In this document: one piece after another, positions 22,157 to 30,522 of the stretch
Numbering within the stretch: the first letter of the stretch is position 1
Layout of the letters: the number at the start of each line of letters is the position of its first letter
DNA from: Frigoribacterium sp.
GTDB taxonomy: Bacteria; Actinomycetota; Actinomycetes; Actinomycetales; Microbacteriaceae
Reading direction: 5' to 3'
DNA: 43,864 nucleotides
NCBI GenBank assembly: GCA_025363205.1
Contig: JANYEI010000213.1
Span: 1 to 43,864, forward strand
Notes under the pieces: generated by a model
Database searches by the model: none
What the model was told of the DNA's origin: nothing
Seen by the model: only the letters and a program-made list of their open reading frames with translations
Position numbers and translations under genes: made by a program

Positions 22157-23572
22157 TTAGGCCGCGGCTCTGATCGCAGCCGTCATCATCACACGCGACC
22201 GTCCGACCGGTCGCCACTGTTGATCCGGATCCAGCCACAGCGGGGCGAGCATCTCCGGTCGACCGTCAACCATTCGCATCAGGTACGCCGACCCGTGCAG
22301 CATGTGGTGATGTGCTTCGCACAGCAACACGCCATTGTCGATATCGGTGGCTCCACTGTTCCCGTGTGAATTGAACTCCTCGACGTGATGCGCTTGGCAC
22401 CAGCCCGGGGGCGCCTGGCAGTTGGGCCAGACGCAGCCGCCATCGCGCACCGCCAGCGCGTATCGCTGGGCCGCGGTAAACAGTCGCTGCAATCGGCCGA
22501 CGTACAGAATCTCTCCCGCGTTTCCCAGAAGCACCTTGCGGTGCCCGGCATCGCAGACCAATTCCCGGATGCTGGCCATCGACAGCGGTTCGACTACGTC
22601 ATCGAGCCAGCCAACTCCGCGACCTGATTCCAGGTCTTCGAGCCGCACCACCGCCATCACGGTGGCTGTGCTGCGCATTCCGCCGGGTTCGAGCCCGGTC
22701 GAGCGGGTTCCGGCGGTGACGAGGCCGACGAGCACGTCGAGCTGCCGCTGTTCGCGCGTGCGCGGATCCCGAATGTGTTCCACCCGATTGCCCTGTTCGG
22801 TGGTGCGTGACTCGACCGCGCGCTCGCGATCCTCGTCGCTGAGAAACCGGGGCTCAGAGTGTGGCCGGGACGACTCAGTGAAGACGGCTCGTAGCAGGGC
22901 AGAGGATGCCGGATCACAGGCTCCCCAGAAAGGCACCAGACCATGCTTTTCGCGCCCGAGCCACAGCCCACGCCGAGCGCGAAGCTCAGCTTCGCGCGGC
23001 TCCGCACCATCGCTGTCGAGTCTTTCTCGCCAGACCCTGGCCCAGGTGGCCACGTGGTCGGCCGAGTCCGTCTCGGAGAGCGTCACGAGTTGCCGCTCGG
23101 CATCCGAAAAGAGCTCAACCTCGAGGCTGTGGCCGCGCGCTTGCTCGAGGCATCGCACTACCTGCGTCGCGGCATCCATGCCCATGACTCCGTCGGCCAG
23201 CGCATCGGCCACCAGTGGATAGTGGGGCGGTAGCGTGTGGCCGTCGAGCATGGTGCGCGGTCGCACCGCCGCACCAAGGCGGATCCGTCGGGCCGCCTCG
23301 CCTTGAGACACCCGAGTGAGCTGCTCTACGAAATGCACGCTCCGTCGGTGGCCGTAGTGGAAGGCCAGCCCGGCACTGCCGAGTTCGAAACGAGACCTCT
23401 CGTCGATCTCGCCGGCGGCCTGAACTCGAACGGAATCGATGAGGCGGCCAGCGGTTTCAGCGACAGTCGTCAACTCGCAGAGTTCGTTGTCACCGCGGGT
23501 GACGAGAGAGGCGTGCGACACTCGCTCGAGCAGGCTGATTGCCTGTCGCAGGAGTTCGAGTTCATCGCCCAT
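22157..23572 (-). CDS. DUF222 domain HNH endonuclease
   Basis: 471 residues. The DUF222 (13E12-type) domain covers about residues 30-330. A C-terminal HNH nuclease module follows: a cysteine pair in GGCVWPNCQAPPGWCQAHHV, then TDIDNGVLLCEAHHHMLH with the second cysteine/histidine set. This family is abundant and often multi-copy in actinobacteria, and its biological role is not settled; links to mobile elements have been proposed. It sits directly downstream of, and convergent with, the NERD-3 gene, giving a nuclease-rich neighbourhood. The ATG at 23572 has GGGAGAG about nine bases upstream. Confidence 0.9.
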   Translation of the reverse strand: MGDELELLRQAISLLERVSHASLVTRGDNELCELTTVAETAGRLIDSVRVQAAGEIDERSRFELGSAGLAFHYGHRRSVHFVEQLTRVSQGEAARRIRLGAAVRPRTMLDGHTLPPHYPLVADALADGVMGMDAATQVVRCLEQARGHSLEVELFSDAERQLVTLSETDSADHVATWARVWRERLDSDGAEPREAELRARRGLWLGREKHGLVPFWGACDPASSALLRAVFTESSRPHSEPRFLSDEDRERAVESRTTEQGNRVEHIRDPRTREQRQLDVLVGLVTAGTRSTGLEPGGMRSTATVMAVVRLEDLESGRGVGWLDDVVEPLSMASIRELVCDAGHRKVLLGNAGEILYVGRLQRLFTAAQRYALAVRDGGCVWPNCQAPPGWCQAHHVEEFNSHGNSGATDIDNGVLLCEAHHHMLHGSAYLMRMVDGRPEMLAPLWLDPDQQWRPVGRSRVMMTAAIRAAA

Positions 23573-23834
23573 GAACAGACTCTCCCAGGAGCCACCGACA
23601 TTCGTGTGATGCTGGACAGAGGTGGGCGAGCGATGGTGAAAAGAGACATAAACGTGATCTGTTCCGAAAAATACTGAGGGAATCTCGTGCGCCAGGGCGC
23701 GTCATCACTTTCGCACAGCGGCGGTAGTCACTCGGTCGCACAGTGATATTCCGGACCGGCACCGACGCCCTCGCGTGATTCTGAAATAGTTGTGAAACAA
23801 GAAGACCGGGCAACCCGACCGCACACGATCGGCG

Positions 23835-23840
23835 TACCGT
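23835..23840 (+). promoter_or_regulatory. -10 box upstream of the duplicated SOUL start
   Basis: TACCGT, seven bases, ATG (23848). The distance fits a leaderless start at the first, upstream ATG rather than at the gene's own ATG 20 bases later. Confidence 0.5.
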
Positions 23841-23880
23841 TCAGCACATGACCGAACAGCTCAGAGCATGACCGAACAGC
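23841..23880. repeat. 20-bp tandem duplication across the SOUL start codon
   Basis: 23841-23860 and 23861-23880 are the same 20-bp segment with two differences. Each copy contains CATGACCGAACAGC, so the start codon is present twice. Confidence 0.92.
23848..23871 (+). CDS. Seven-codon upstream ORF created by the duplication
   Basis: ATG at 23848 opens MTEQLRA followed by TGA at 23869-23871. Its stop overlaps the SOUL gene ATG (23868) as ATGA, an arrangement typical of translational coupling. Whether it is translated is an inference. Confidence 0.4.
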   Translation: MTEQLRA

Positions 23881-24380
23881 AGCCCTTCGAGGTCGAGCGC
23901 TCCTTCGACGAATTCGAACTCCGGCGATATCCCGATCACGTGCTCGTGCAGGTGACGGTGGATGGCGACTTCTTCCGTGCCGGAAATCTCGGCTTCCGCC
24001 CGCTCATCAGGTACATCAGCGGTCGGAATGCACAGGCCACGCGCATTCCGATGACCGCTCCGGTGACGCAGGAGCCGCTCGGCGACGACTCCCATACGGT
24101 GAGTTTCGTGCTGCCCGATGGCACCGACCCAACTACCGTGCCGGTGCCAACCGATGCCTCCGTAGCGACCGTGGCTGTCCCGGCCAGCCTCGTGGCTGCC
24201 CGCCGGTTCGGCGGCGGATGGACGGACGCCCGCTTCGAACAGAACGGCAGAATGCTGCTTGCGGCCGTCGAGCGCGCTGGCCTGCGGGCGGCTGGCAACC
24301 TGTACTTCGCCCGCTACGACCCGCCCTGGAAGCCCGGCTTTCTCAAGCACAATGAGGCGCTCGTGCAAGTGGAGGAGTAA
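23868..24380 (+). CDS. SOUL-family heme-binding-like protein
   Basis: 170 residues of the SOUL/HBP family: FEVERSFDEFELRRYPDHVLVQVTV at the start, FRPLIRYISGRN, IPMTAPVTQEPLG, VSFVLP, and RFGGGWTD ending in LYFARYDPPWKPGFLKHNEALV. Family members bind heme or other tetrapyrroles in eukaryotes; the bacterial role is unknown. There is no signal peptide. The start codon region is a 20-bp duplication, and the second ATG is the only one in the right frame. The exporter gene starts 29 bases after its stop and may be co-transcribed. Confidence 0.88.
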   Translation: MTEQQPFEVERSFDEFELRRYPDHVLVQVTVDGDFFRAGNLGFRPLIRYISGRNAQATRIPMTAPVTQEPLGDDSHTVSFVLPDGTDPTTVPVPTDASVATVAVPASLVAARRFGGGWTDARFEQNGRMLLAAVERAGLRAAGNLYFARYDPPWKPGFLKHNEALVQVEE

Positions 24381-24395
24381 GCGGCGCCCACACGC

Positions 24396-24401
24396 TAAGT
24401 T
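24396..24401 (+). promoter_or_regulatory. Possible -10 box for the exporter gene
   Basis: TAAGTT, eight bases, ATG (24410); CGGGAG within the eight bases could also act as a ribosome-binding site. Confidence 0.3.
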
Positions 24402-24409
24402 CGGGAGTC

Positions 24410-25807
24410 ATGGGGGACAACCGGCAGAGGAACATCGCGCTTCTCGTCGCCGGCACATTCTTCATGGAGAATCTCGACGGCACGATCCTCACCACTGCCG
24501 CCCCGAGCATCGGTCGGTCGCTCGGTGTGCCGTCGGTTGCGGTCGGCATCACGATCACGGCCTACTTGCTGACGCTCGCCGTGCTCATCCCGCTGAGTGG
24601 ATGGATCACCCGGCGCCTCGGGTCACGTCGTGTTTTCCTTGCAGCCATTGCGATCTTCACCCTCGCCTCGGTGCTCTGTGCGCTCAGCACGAGCCTGCCC
24701 GAACTCACCATCATGAGGGTGCTGCAGGGCGTTGGGGGAGCGATGATGGTGCCGGTCGGTCGGCTCGCGGTGCTCCGCGTCACCGACCGCACCGATCTCA
24801 TCCGCGCCATCGCACTGCTCACCTGGCCGGCGCTGGTTGCGCCCATCGTCGCGCCTCTCGCCGGGGGGATCATCACGACCTACTTCACCTGGCACTGGAT
24901 CTTTCTCATCAACGTGCCGCTCGGTATCGTCGCCTTCGTGACCGCTCTGCTGATAATCCCCGCGGAGGAGCGCGAGTCGCCGCCCCGGCTGGACTGGCTG
25001 GGGCTCGCGCTCACCTGCACCGGACTCGGCTCGCTGGTCTACCTCGGCTCCCTGTTGGCCGAGCGCGATCCCGGCGTGCTCGCAACCATCGGCTGGGCGG
25101 TCGTCGGTTTTGGCCTGGTGGGCCTCGCGATCACGCACCAGTTGCGCGCGCGGCATCCGTTGCTCGACCTCCGGGCGCTGCGCATTGAGACCTTTCGCCT
25201 CTCGCACGCGGGCGGATCCCTGTTCCGGCTCACGGTGAACGCGGTTCCATTCTTGCTACCGCTGCTCTTCCAGGATGTCTTCGGTTACTCGCCGCTGCTC
25301 TCCGGTGCGCTCGTGCTTTTCGTGTTTGTCGGCAATCTCGCCATCAAACCGGCAACGACATTCTTGCTGCGGCGCTTCGGATTCCAACCGGTGATCGTGG
25401 CTGCCAGCGCTGCGGCCGCCCTGTCGATGGCGCTCATGGCTCTGCTTTCTCGCTCGACCCCGTTGTGGCTCGTGATCGTGCTCCTCACCGCCAGCGGGGT
25501 GGCGCGCTCCACCGGTTTCACCGCCTACAACACCATCGCGTTCGCCGACGTGGAGCGGTTCGAAATGACGGATGCCAACACCCTCGCCTCAACGCTGCAA
25601 CAGCTCGCGGCGGGCTTCGGCGTCGCCGTCGGGGCCGTAGCCCTGCGGCTGGGGGAGGGCTTCGCTTCCGGATCGAGCGGATCGAGCGGATCGGGTGCCT
25701 TCGGCTTCGCGTTCGCGGTGCTCGCGGTGCTCACGGCGTTCGCGACCGTTGAGGCATTGCTGTTGTCGCGGACTGCGGGGGAGAACATCCGTCCGGGGCG
25801 AGGGTAG
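24410..25807 (+). CDS. MFS drug exporter, DHA2 (EmrB/QacA-like) family
   Basis: 465 residues with about 13-14 hydrophobic segments. Membrane segment 1 contains ENLDGTILTTAAPSI, the DHA2 motif corresponding to the D-x-TIVNxALP signature. It is followed by LIPLSGWITRRLGSRRVF and IMRVLQGVGGAMMVPVGRL (motif C-like region). It should export organic compounds using the proton gradient. A short Gly-Ser repeat (SGSSGSSGSG) near residue 425 is encoded by a 9-bp tandem repeat in a loop before the last membrane segment. It starts 29 bases after the SOUL gene. Confidence 0.88.
   Translation: MGDNRQRNIALLVAGTFFMENLDGTILTTAAPSIGRSLGVPSVAVGITITAYLLTLAVLIPLSGWITRRLGSRRVFLAAIAIFTLASVLCALSTSLPELTIMRVLQGVGGAMMVPVGRLAVLRVTDRTDLIRAIALLTWPALVAPIVAPLAGGIITTYFTWHWIFLINVPLGIVAFVTALLIIPAEERESPPRLDWLGLALTCTGLGSLVYLGSLLAERDPGVLATIGWAVVGFGLVGLAITHQLRARHPLLDLRALRIETFRLSHAGGSLFRLTVNAVPFLLPLLFQDVFGYSPLLSGALVLFVFVGNLAIKPATTFLLRRFGFQPVIVAASAAAALSMALMALLSRSTPLWLVIVLLTASGVARSTGFTAYNTIAFADVERFEMTDANTLASTLQQLAAGFGVAVGAVALRLGEGFASGSSGSSGSGAFGFAFAVLAVLTAFATVEALLLSRTAGENIRPGRG
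25670..25696. repeat. 9-bp in-frame repeat in the exporter gene
   Basis: GGATCGAGC twice and GGATCGGGT once, encoding a Gly-Ser-rich loop. Confidence 0.85.
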
Positions 25808-25907
25808 TGGCGCGAGTGGCCGTCGAGTGCCTGCCGCAGTGCCATCCGGATTTCTGCTTGCGGCATCCGCATCCGCGCTCAACATCATCAGTGCCCGTTC
25901 ACTCCCG

Positions 25908-25954
25908 GAAAACTACTGTTGAACGGCAACTTCGATGAAAAACTGATGTTGAAC
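25908..25954. repeat. Two direct repeats with 30-bp period
   Basis: On the minus strand GTTCAACATCAGTTTTTC and GTTCAACAGTAGTTTTCC, 15 of 18 positions alike. It could be a diverged 30-bp duplication or a pair of protein-binding sites. Confidence 0.6.
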
Positions 25955-25960
25955 CCGCAC

Positions 25961-26014
25961 GTCCGTCCGCCGTCCGAAGTCCGCCGTCATCCGCCGTCAT
26001 CCCCGTCATTCCCG
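25961..26014. repeat. CCGTC-rich low-complexity repeats
   Basis: CCGCCGTCAT at 25981 and 25991 in tandem, followed by CCCCGTCATT and preceded by related GTCCGCCGTC units. Confidence 0.75.
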
Positions 26015-26266
26015 CGATCCCGATCTGTAGGACTCGTCCCCGACGAACTCGGAGACTGAAGCCATCAAGGAACCCACTGGATGGCCCACGCGATTTCTAC
26101 CGGATGGTCACAGGCACGCTCAGGTCCCCGGTCTTCACCACGCGAGAGACCCGCTTCGGTGTGGCTGGCACCTGTCCTGGGAGGCTCCGAATCGGATCCG
26201 AAGCGCCCTCAGGATCTGGCTGGGTGATTGTTCAGTCCCAGGTGCTCCCCTATCCACCCGCTCTGC

Positions 26267-26272
26267 TAAACT
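26267..26272 (+). promoter_or_regulatory. -10 box of rpsO and its leader
   Basis: TAAACT, about 87 bases before the rpsO start, giving a leader of roughly 80 bases. The leader contains a small hairpin GCCGT-GTA-ACGGC (26282-26294). rpsO leaders in other bacteria carry S15-binding structures for autoregulation, but no specific match is claimed. Confidence 0.45.
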
Positions 26273-26358
26273 CCCAAGGTTGCCGTGTAACGGCCGCGGA
26301 CAAAGAGAGCTCACACATCAAGTGGCGGGCACCGCGCAACGAGTGAAAGGGGCCATCT

Positions 26359-26628
26359 ATGCCATTAGCACCAGATGCCAAAAAGACAATCATCGACGAG
26401 TACGCCACCCATCCTGGTGATACCGGTAGCCCCGAGGTGCAGGTCGCAATGCTGACCGCCCGCATCAAGGATCTCACCGAGCACTTGAAAGAGCACAAGC
26501 ACGACCACCACTCGCGTCGTGGCCTGCTTCTGCTCGTTGGCCAGCGCCGCCGTCTGCTTGGCTATCTTCAGGACATTGACATCGCGCGATACCGCACGCT
26601 GATTGAGCGCCTCGGCTTGCGCCGCTAG
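26359..26628 (+). CDS. rpsO: 30S ribosomal protein S15
   Basis: 89 residues, full length for S15. It shows the family signatures [35 protein letters not shown] and [11 protein letters not shown]15 binds 16S rRNA early in small-subunit assembly. A strong ribosome-binding site (GAAAGGGG) precedes the ATG. A hairpin terminator follows its stop. In many bacteria pnp is the next gene; here pnp is about 10.8 kb downstream. Confidence 0.98.
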   Translation: MPLAPDAKKTIIDEYATHPGDTGSPEVQVAMLTARIKDLTEHLKEHKHDHHSRRGLLLLVGQRRRLLGYLQDIDIARYRTLIERLGLRR

Positions 26629-26641
26629 TCATTCGCTCTTG

Positions 26642-26679
26642 GACGAAAGCCGTCATCCCTCGGGATGGCGGCTTTCGTC
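26642..26679 (+). terminator. rpsO terminator hairpin
   Basis: 18-bp stem (26642-26659 with 26662-26679, one T/G wobble in RNA) with a very short loop. No strong T-run follows. Confidence 0.75.
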
Positions 26680-26815
26680 ATTCCGCGTGCCGCTTCACCG
26701 CCGCACAACGATGCAAAGCCGCCCTCCGCTGTCAGTTACCTGTGAAGCGCCTCCGAGGAATCATCCGATGCTTTTTTGCGTTTACTAGTAGAGCAACAGT
26801 ACAGAGAGGCCCACC

Positions 26816-27268
26816 ATGGGAAGAGTAAACGAAGAAGTAGAGGCCGAGAACGGTACGGTTCTCAAATACCAGCATCACGCCAACGGTCGGGGATTTGTCT
26901 CGCCAAAGGCGCGTGTGCAGGCGAGCACTTTTGTGGCCGCGACGGCGTACATCGAGGCGGATGCCAGAATCGGCGACAACGGCACGATCGGTTCAGGCAG
27001 CTGGATCGATCAGGGTGTTGTGCTGGGTGAGCGTGTGTTCATCGGGCAAAACGTGCATATCGGCCGCGACACTGTCGTGGGCAACGACGTGCGTCTCGGC
27101 AGCCACTCCCGAATCGGCACGAACGTGCGCATAGCCGGCGGTATGCGTATCGACGCAGACGCTCAGGTCGCCAATGCTGCCGTGCTTGGAACGCCGCGTG
27201 AGTCGGCCATGCCAGTGAAACGCCCGGCGGGCCGGGTCAGCAGCTACGTGTCGGATAAGGCCGCGTAA
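26816..27268 (+). CDS. Left-handed beta-helix (hexapeptide repeat) protein
   Basis: 150 residues. Hexapeptide repeats of the [LIV]-G-x4 type fill about residues 25-125 (FVSPKARVQASTFVAATAYI, ARIGDNGTIGSGSWI, VFIGQNVHIGRDTVVG, VRLGSHSRIGTNVRIAG). This is the beta-helix of acyltransferases and gamma-carbonic anhydrases. The histidine and insertion loops of those enzymes are not evident, so enzymatic activity is uncertain and a structural or sugar-transferase-related role is possible. It has its own promoter region (TACTAG about 40 bases upstream), an AGAGAGG ribosome-binding site, and a terminator hairpin shortly after its stop. Confidence 0.75.
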   Translation: MGRVNEEVEAENGTVLKYQHHANGRGFVSPKARVQASTFVAATAYIEADARIGDNGTIGSGSWIDQGVVLGERVFIGQNVHIGRDTVVGNDVRLGSHSRIGTNVRIAGGMRIDADAQVANAAVLGTPRESAMPVKRPAGRVSSYVSDKAA

Positions 27269-27300
27269 GCGCGTCAGAAGCACAAAAAGAGCAAGGTAAG

Positions 27301-27330
27301 AAGAGGCCGACCCCGCAGGGTCGGCCTCTT
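27301..27330. terminator. Bidirectional terminator between the hexapeptide gene and dctA
   Basis: Perfect 13-bp stem (AAGAGGCCGACCC, 27301-27313 with 27318-27330), 4-base loop, followed by CTTTC on the plus strand. It lies between convergent genes and can serve both. Confidence 0.85.
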
Positions 27331-27350
27331 CTTTCGTGGGTGAGTTGCTG

Positions 27351-28768
27351 TCAGCGGGACCTTACCGGCTGGCGTTCCGAGTCTTCGACGGTGAGGGTGG
27401 TCGCGGCACTGGATTTAGCGGTGGTCGGCACGGAGTCGCTGCTGTGGCCATCCGTCCCGGTCAGCATCGACTCAAGGTACGGGCGATCACCCGAGAGCAC
27501 AGCTCGCACCTTGGCACTATCGATCTGGCGGGTCCAGCGACCGATGAGGAGAGTTGCGACAGCGTTTCCGGTGAAGTTCGTGACGGCGCGCGCCTCCGAC
27601 ATGAACCGGTCGATTCCCACGATTACACCGACACCGTTGACGAGGTCAGGGCGGTAGGTCTGCAGGCCGCCGGCCAGCGTTGGAGCCCGGCACCGGTAAC
27701 TCCCGCGGCGCCCTTCGAGGCGATGATCATGAAGGCGAGAAGGCCGATCTGGGCTCCGATCTCCAGCGGTTTGCCCATCGCGTTGGCGATGAACAGCGAT
27801 GCCATCGTGAGATAGATAGCAGTGCCGCCGAGATTGAACGAATAGCCCGTCGGTACGGTGATTCCGACAACTGACTTCGACACACCGAGGTGCTCCATCT
27901 TGGAGATGAGGCGGGGGAGCGCGGCTTCGGAAGACGAGGTTCCCACGATGAGCAGATATTCGCGCCCGAGGTATTTCATCAGGCTGAAAATATTCACTCC
28001 GGTGACGACCCGGAGCAGAGTGCCGAGGATCACGATGATGAATACCGCACAGGTGATGTAGAAACCCACGAGCAGGGTCGCGAGACTCAGTAGCGCGCCA
28101 CCCCCGGTGTTTCCGACCACCGCGGCGATCGCTCCGAAGGCGCCGATCGGGGCCAGCCAGAGCACCATGCTCAGGATGCGGAACACCAGTGCCTGCAGTT
28201 TTTTGACGGCCTCAAGGATGCTCGTGCCATTCTCACCGAGGCCCTGCAGCGCGAAGCCCACGAGCAGCGCGACCAGAAGTACCTGGAGGATGCTGCCGGA
28301 GGTGAAGGATGAGAACAGCGTCTCCGGGATGATGCCGAGAATGAAGGCGGTACCGCTCACCGGTTCGCCGACTGCCTTGTAGGTAGAGGTGGCGATGTTG
28401 AGTCCGGTGCCGGGATGAAGCAGGTTACCGACAACGAGTCCGATCCCGAGCGCGAAGGTGGACATGATGAGGAAGTAGCCGATCGCCAGTCCACCGATCT
28501 TGCCGACGGTGGCTGCTTTCGCGATGGAACCGACACCGATCACGATCGTGCAGAAGATCACCGGGGCGATCATCATCTTGATCAGCGCGACGAATCCTTT
28601 GCCGACCGGGTCGAGGGTCTTGGCGAACTCCGGGGCGGTGAGCCCCACGATCGCGCCAGCTGCCACGGCAACGATCACCGCAAGGTAGAGGTAGTGGTTG
28701 CGGTCGATGCGGCGAAGTATTCTCCGCTTGGGCATTGTCTGTGATTGTGCCGCCGGCATCTCTGCCAT
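27351..28768 (-). pseudogene. dctA: C4-dicarboxylate:cation symporter DctA, frameshifted
   Basis: Clear DctA (DAACS family). The N-terminal frame (28768 down to about 27690) contains NHYLYLAVIVAVAAGAIVG, KMMIAPVIFCTIVIGVGSIA, the SSSEAALPRLISKME serine-rich loop, VPTGYSFNLGGTAIYLTMAS and FMIIASKGAAGVTGAG. It then leaves the family sequence for LQRWPAACRP and a stop. The expected continuation (TLAGGLQTYRPDLVNGVGVI, GIDRFMSEARAVTNFTGNAV) is present in another frame down to 27351. A single-base deletion near 27680-27690 explains this. DctA imports succinate, fumarate and malate. Loss of the last part, which includes substrate and cation site residues, should inactivate it unless the shift is a sequencing error. 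It is divergent from its likely regulatory pair. Confidence 0.85.
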
Positions 28769-28826
28769 GGGGAGTCCTGTCTCTCGGAACGTCTTTGTGC
28801 CCGACCCCTGATGAGGTATGTCAGCA

Positions 28827-28873
28827 GCCTGTCCGATCAGGCAGCGGTGGCCTAGTTATGGTCATATTGGTCA
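28827..28873. promoter_or_regulatory. Inverted and direct repeats between dctA and the sensor kinase gene
   Basis: The 131 bases between the divergent starts contain an inverted repeat GCCTG-TCCGAT-CAGGC (28827-28842) and a direct repeat TGGTCA-TAT-TGGTCA (28859-28873). Either could bind the neighbouring response regulator. This is an inference from position. Confidence 0.35.
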
Positions 28874-28899
28874 CAGCAACCGATGGAGAGGTGAGCGGC

Positions 28900-30522
28900 A
28901 TGGCGCGACTGGAGGGGCGATGGAGCATCGCGAGCAGGGTCTTCGCCGCGCAGCTCGTTGCGGTGATCCTGCTGAGTGGATGCCTCACGCTCGCGCTCTG
29001 GTTCGTGTCGCGCCAGTCCGCCGATGACACGGCCGCACGCCTGAGCCTCGGCATCTCGGCGACGCTCGCCCGTGACCCCTACGTGATCGCGGGTGTACAG
29101 AAAGCTGATCCCACCGCTGAGCTCGAGCCATATGCACTCGCAATCGTGAAGACCGCCGGCGTGGATTTCGTGACGATCATGGATACCTCGGGCATCAGAT
29201 ACACGCACCCCGACCGCACACAGATCGGGGGCAGGTTCCTCGGCACCATCAACCGAGCGCTGCAGGGTCAGAGTCTCACCGAAACCTACACCGGCACCCT
29301 CGGTCCGTCGGTGCGAGCGGTCGTTCCGGTGATGCAGGGCGGCAGGGTGATCGCGATAGTCGCGGCCGGAGTCACCGTCGACCGGGTACTCGCCTCGCTC
29401 GCGCCGCGTATTCCGCTCGTGGTCGGGGCGGCGGTGCTGCTCGTCGCACTCGGCACCGCCGGAGCTTTCCTGGCCCGACGATCGCTCAGCCGGGTCACCG
29501 GTTCCCTGCGTCCCACCGAGCTTGCCCGCATGATCGGATACTACGAGTCGATGCTGCACTCGGTGCGGGAGGGACTCATCCTCACTGACGACCGTGGACG
29601 CGTCGTGCTCTACAACGATGAGGCAGCGGACCTGCTCGGGCTCGCGCCGGCCGCGAGCGATCAGCCTCCCTCGACGGTGGCCGAGCTTGGGCTACCGCCG
29701 TCAATCTCGGCACTCATCGAGAGTCGGGCACGCATCGTCGAGGAGTCGCACCTCGCCGGCGACCGGGTACTGCTCGTCAACCAGGAGCCTGCGAAACCCA
29801 CCGGTGCGCGCTCCGGTACCTCTCTCGGCAGCCTTACCACCCTCCGCGACCTCACGGAGGTGCAGCGGCTGTCGGGAGAGCTCGAATCGGTGCGCACGCT
29901 CAGCGACGCGCTGCGCTCGCAGACGCACGAGTACGCGAACCGCCTGCACACCGTCGTATCGCTCCTCGAGCTCGGTCGAACGCGCGAAGCGATCGAGCTG
30001 ATCGCCCAAGAGACCGAGACCAGCCAGTCGCTCGCCGACGACCTGGTCGGCGCCTCCTCCGAGCCGGCGCTCGCCGCACTGCTGCTCGGCAAGGTCGCGC
30101 AGGCGGGTGAGCGGGGCGTAGAGCTGCGCCTTGGGGTGGATGACGAGCTCGAGGCATCCGCCCTTTCCGCCTCGGACCTTGTCTCGGTGGTCGGAAACCT
30201 CGTCGACAATGCGCTGGATGCCGCGGCGGGGGGAGCCTCGCCTGCCCGGGTCAGTGTGCGCCTCACCATCGATCGCGCCGCGGGTGTCATCGAGCTCACC
30301 GTCACCGACAGCGGGGGAGGCATCGACCCCGATCACCTTCACCACATCTTCGACCGCGGGTTCTCTACCAAGCCGCCGGGATCCTCGGGGCGCGGCTTCG
30401 GCCTCGCGGTGGTGCGTGACACCCTGGCCCGCCGAGGCGGGGTCGTCGACGTGGCGTCCTCCGGCGTGAAGGGAACTCGGTTCGTCGCCCACTGGCCACT
30501 TGCCACGGTGGATCCGACGTGA
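28900..30522 (+). CDS. Sensor histidine kinase, CitA/DcuS family
   Basis: 540 residues. Membrane segment 1 (about 13-36), extracytoplasmic PDC/PAS sensor (about 40-170, with VDFVTIMDTSGIRYTHPD and SVRAVVPVMQGGRVIAIVAA), membrane segment 2 (about 176-198), cytoplasmic PAS (about 215-320), and a phosphoacceptor helix of the CitA/DcuS type (SQTHEYANRLHTVVSLLELG, H343). The ATPase domain has NLVDNALDAA, DSGGGI and GRGFGLAVV. This family senses citrate or C4-dicarboxylates; the adjacent dctA points to dicarboxylates. The ATG at 28900 has GGAGAGG eight bases upstream. The stop overlaps the regulator start (GTGA). Confidence 0.9.
   Translation: MARLEGRWSIASRVFAAQLVAVILLSGCLTLALWFVSRQSADDTAARLSLGISATLARDPYVIAGVQKADPTAELEPYALAIVKTAGVDFVTIMDTSGIRYTHPDRTQIGGRFLGTINRALQGQSLTETYTGTLGPSVRAVVPVMQGGRVIAIVAAGVTVDRVLASLAPRIPLVVGAAVLLVALGTAGAFLARRSLSRVTGSLRPTELARMIGYYESMLHSVREGLILTDDRGRVVLYNDEAADLLGLAPAASDQPPSTVAELGLPPSISALIESRARIVEESHLAGDRVLLVNQEPAKPTGARSGTSLGSLTTLRDLTEVQRLSGELESVRTLSDALRSQTHEYANRLHTVVSLLELGRTREAIELIAQETETSQSLADDLVGASSEPALAALLLGKVAQAGERGVELRLGVDDELEASALSASDLVSVVGNLVDNALDAAAGGASPARVSVRLTIDRAAGVIELTVTDSGGGIDPDHLHHIFDRGFSTKPPGSSGRGFGLAVVRDTLARRGGVVDVASSGVKGTRFVAHWPLATVDPT

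Larger units (their letters stand above)
25808..26266. other. Long intergenic region upstream of rpsO, repeats but no gene recognised
   Basis: About 460 bases. It contains two copies of a 14-18-bp sequence 30 bases apart (25908-25954) and CCGTC-rich low-complexity DNA with 10-bp repeats (about 25961-26014). The remaining DNA, about 26020-26230, has no convincing reading frame. A 40-codon minus-strand frame ending in KRVSRVVKTGDLSVPVTIR, near 26105-26225, could be a decayed gene fragment, but I do not recognise it. Confidence 0.4.

Noticed and set aside
20042-23572. A known named defence system
   Set aside because: NERD and DUF222-HNH proteins are present, but no characteristic partner genes of a described system were recognised, so only a general nuclease-rich locus is claimed.
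26104-26346. 80-codon plus-strand frame upstream of rpsO
   Set aside because: It spans the probable rpsO promoter and leader and has no domain or start signal.
26642-26679. Mobile palindrome
   Set aside because: Its place right after the rpsO stop, the stem length and the tiny loop fit an ordinary terminator.
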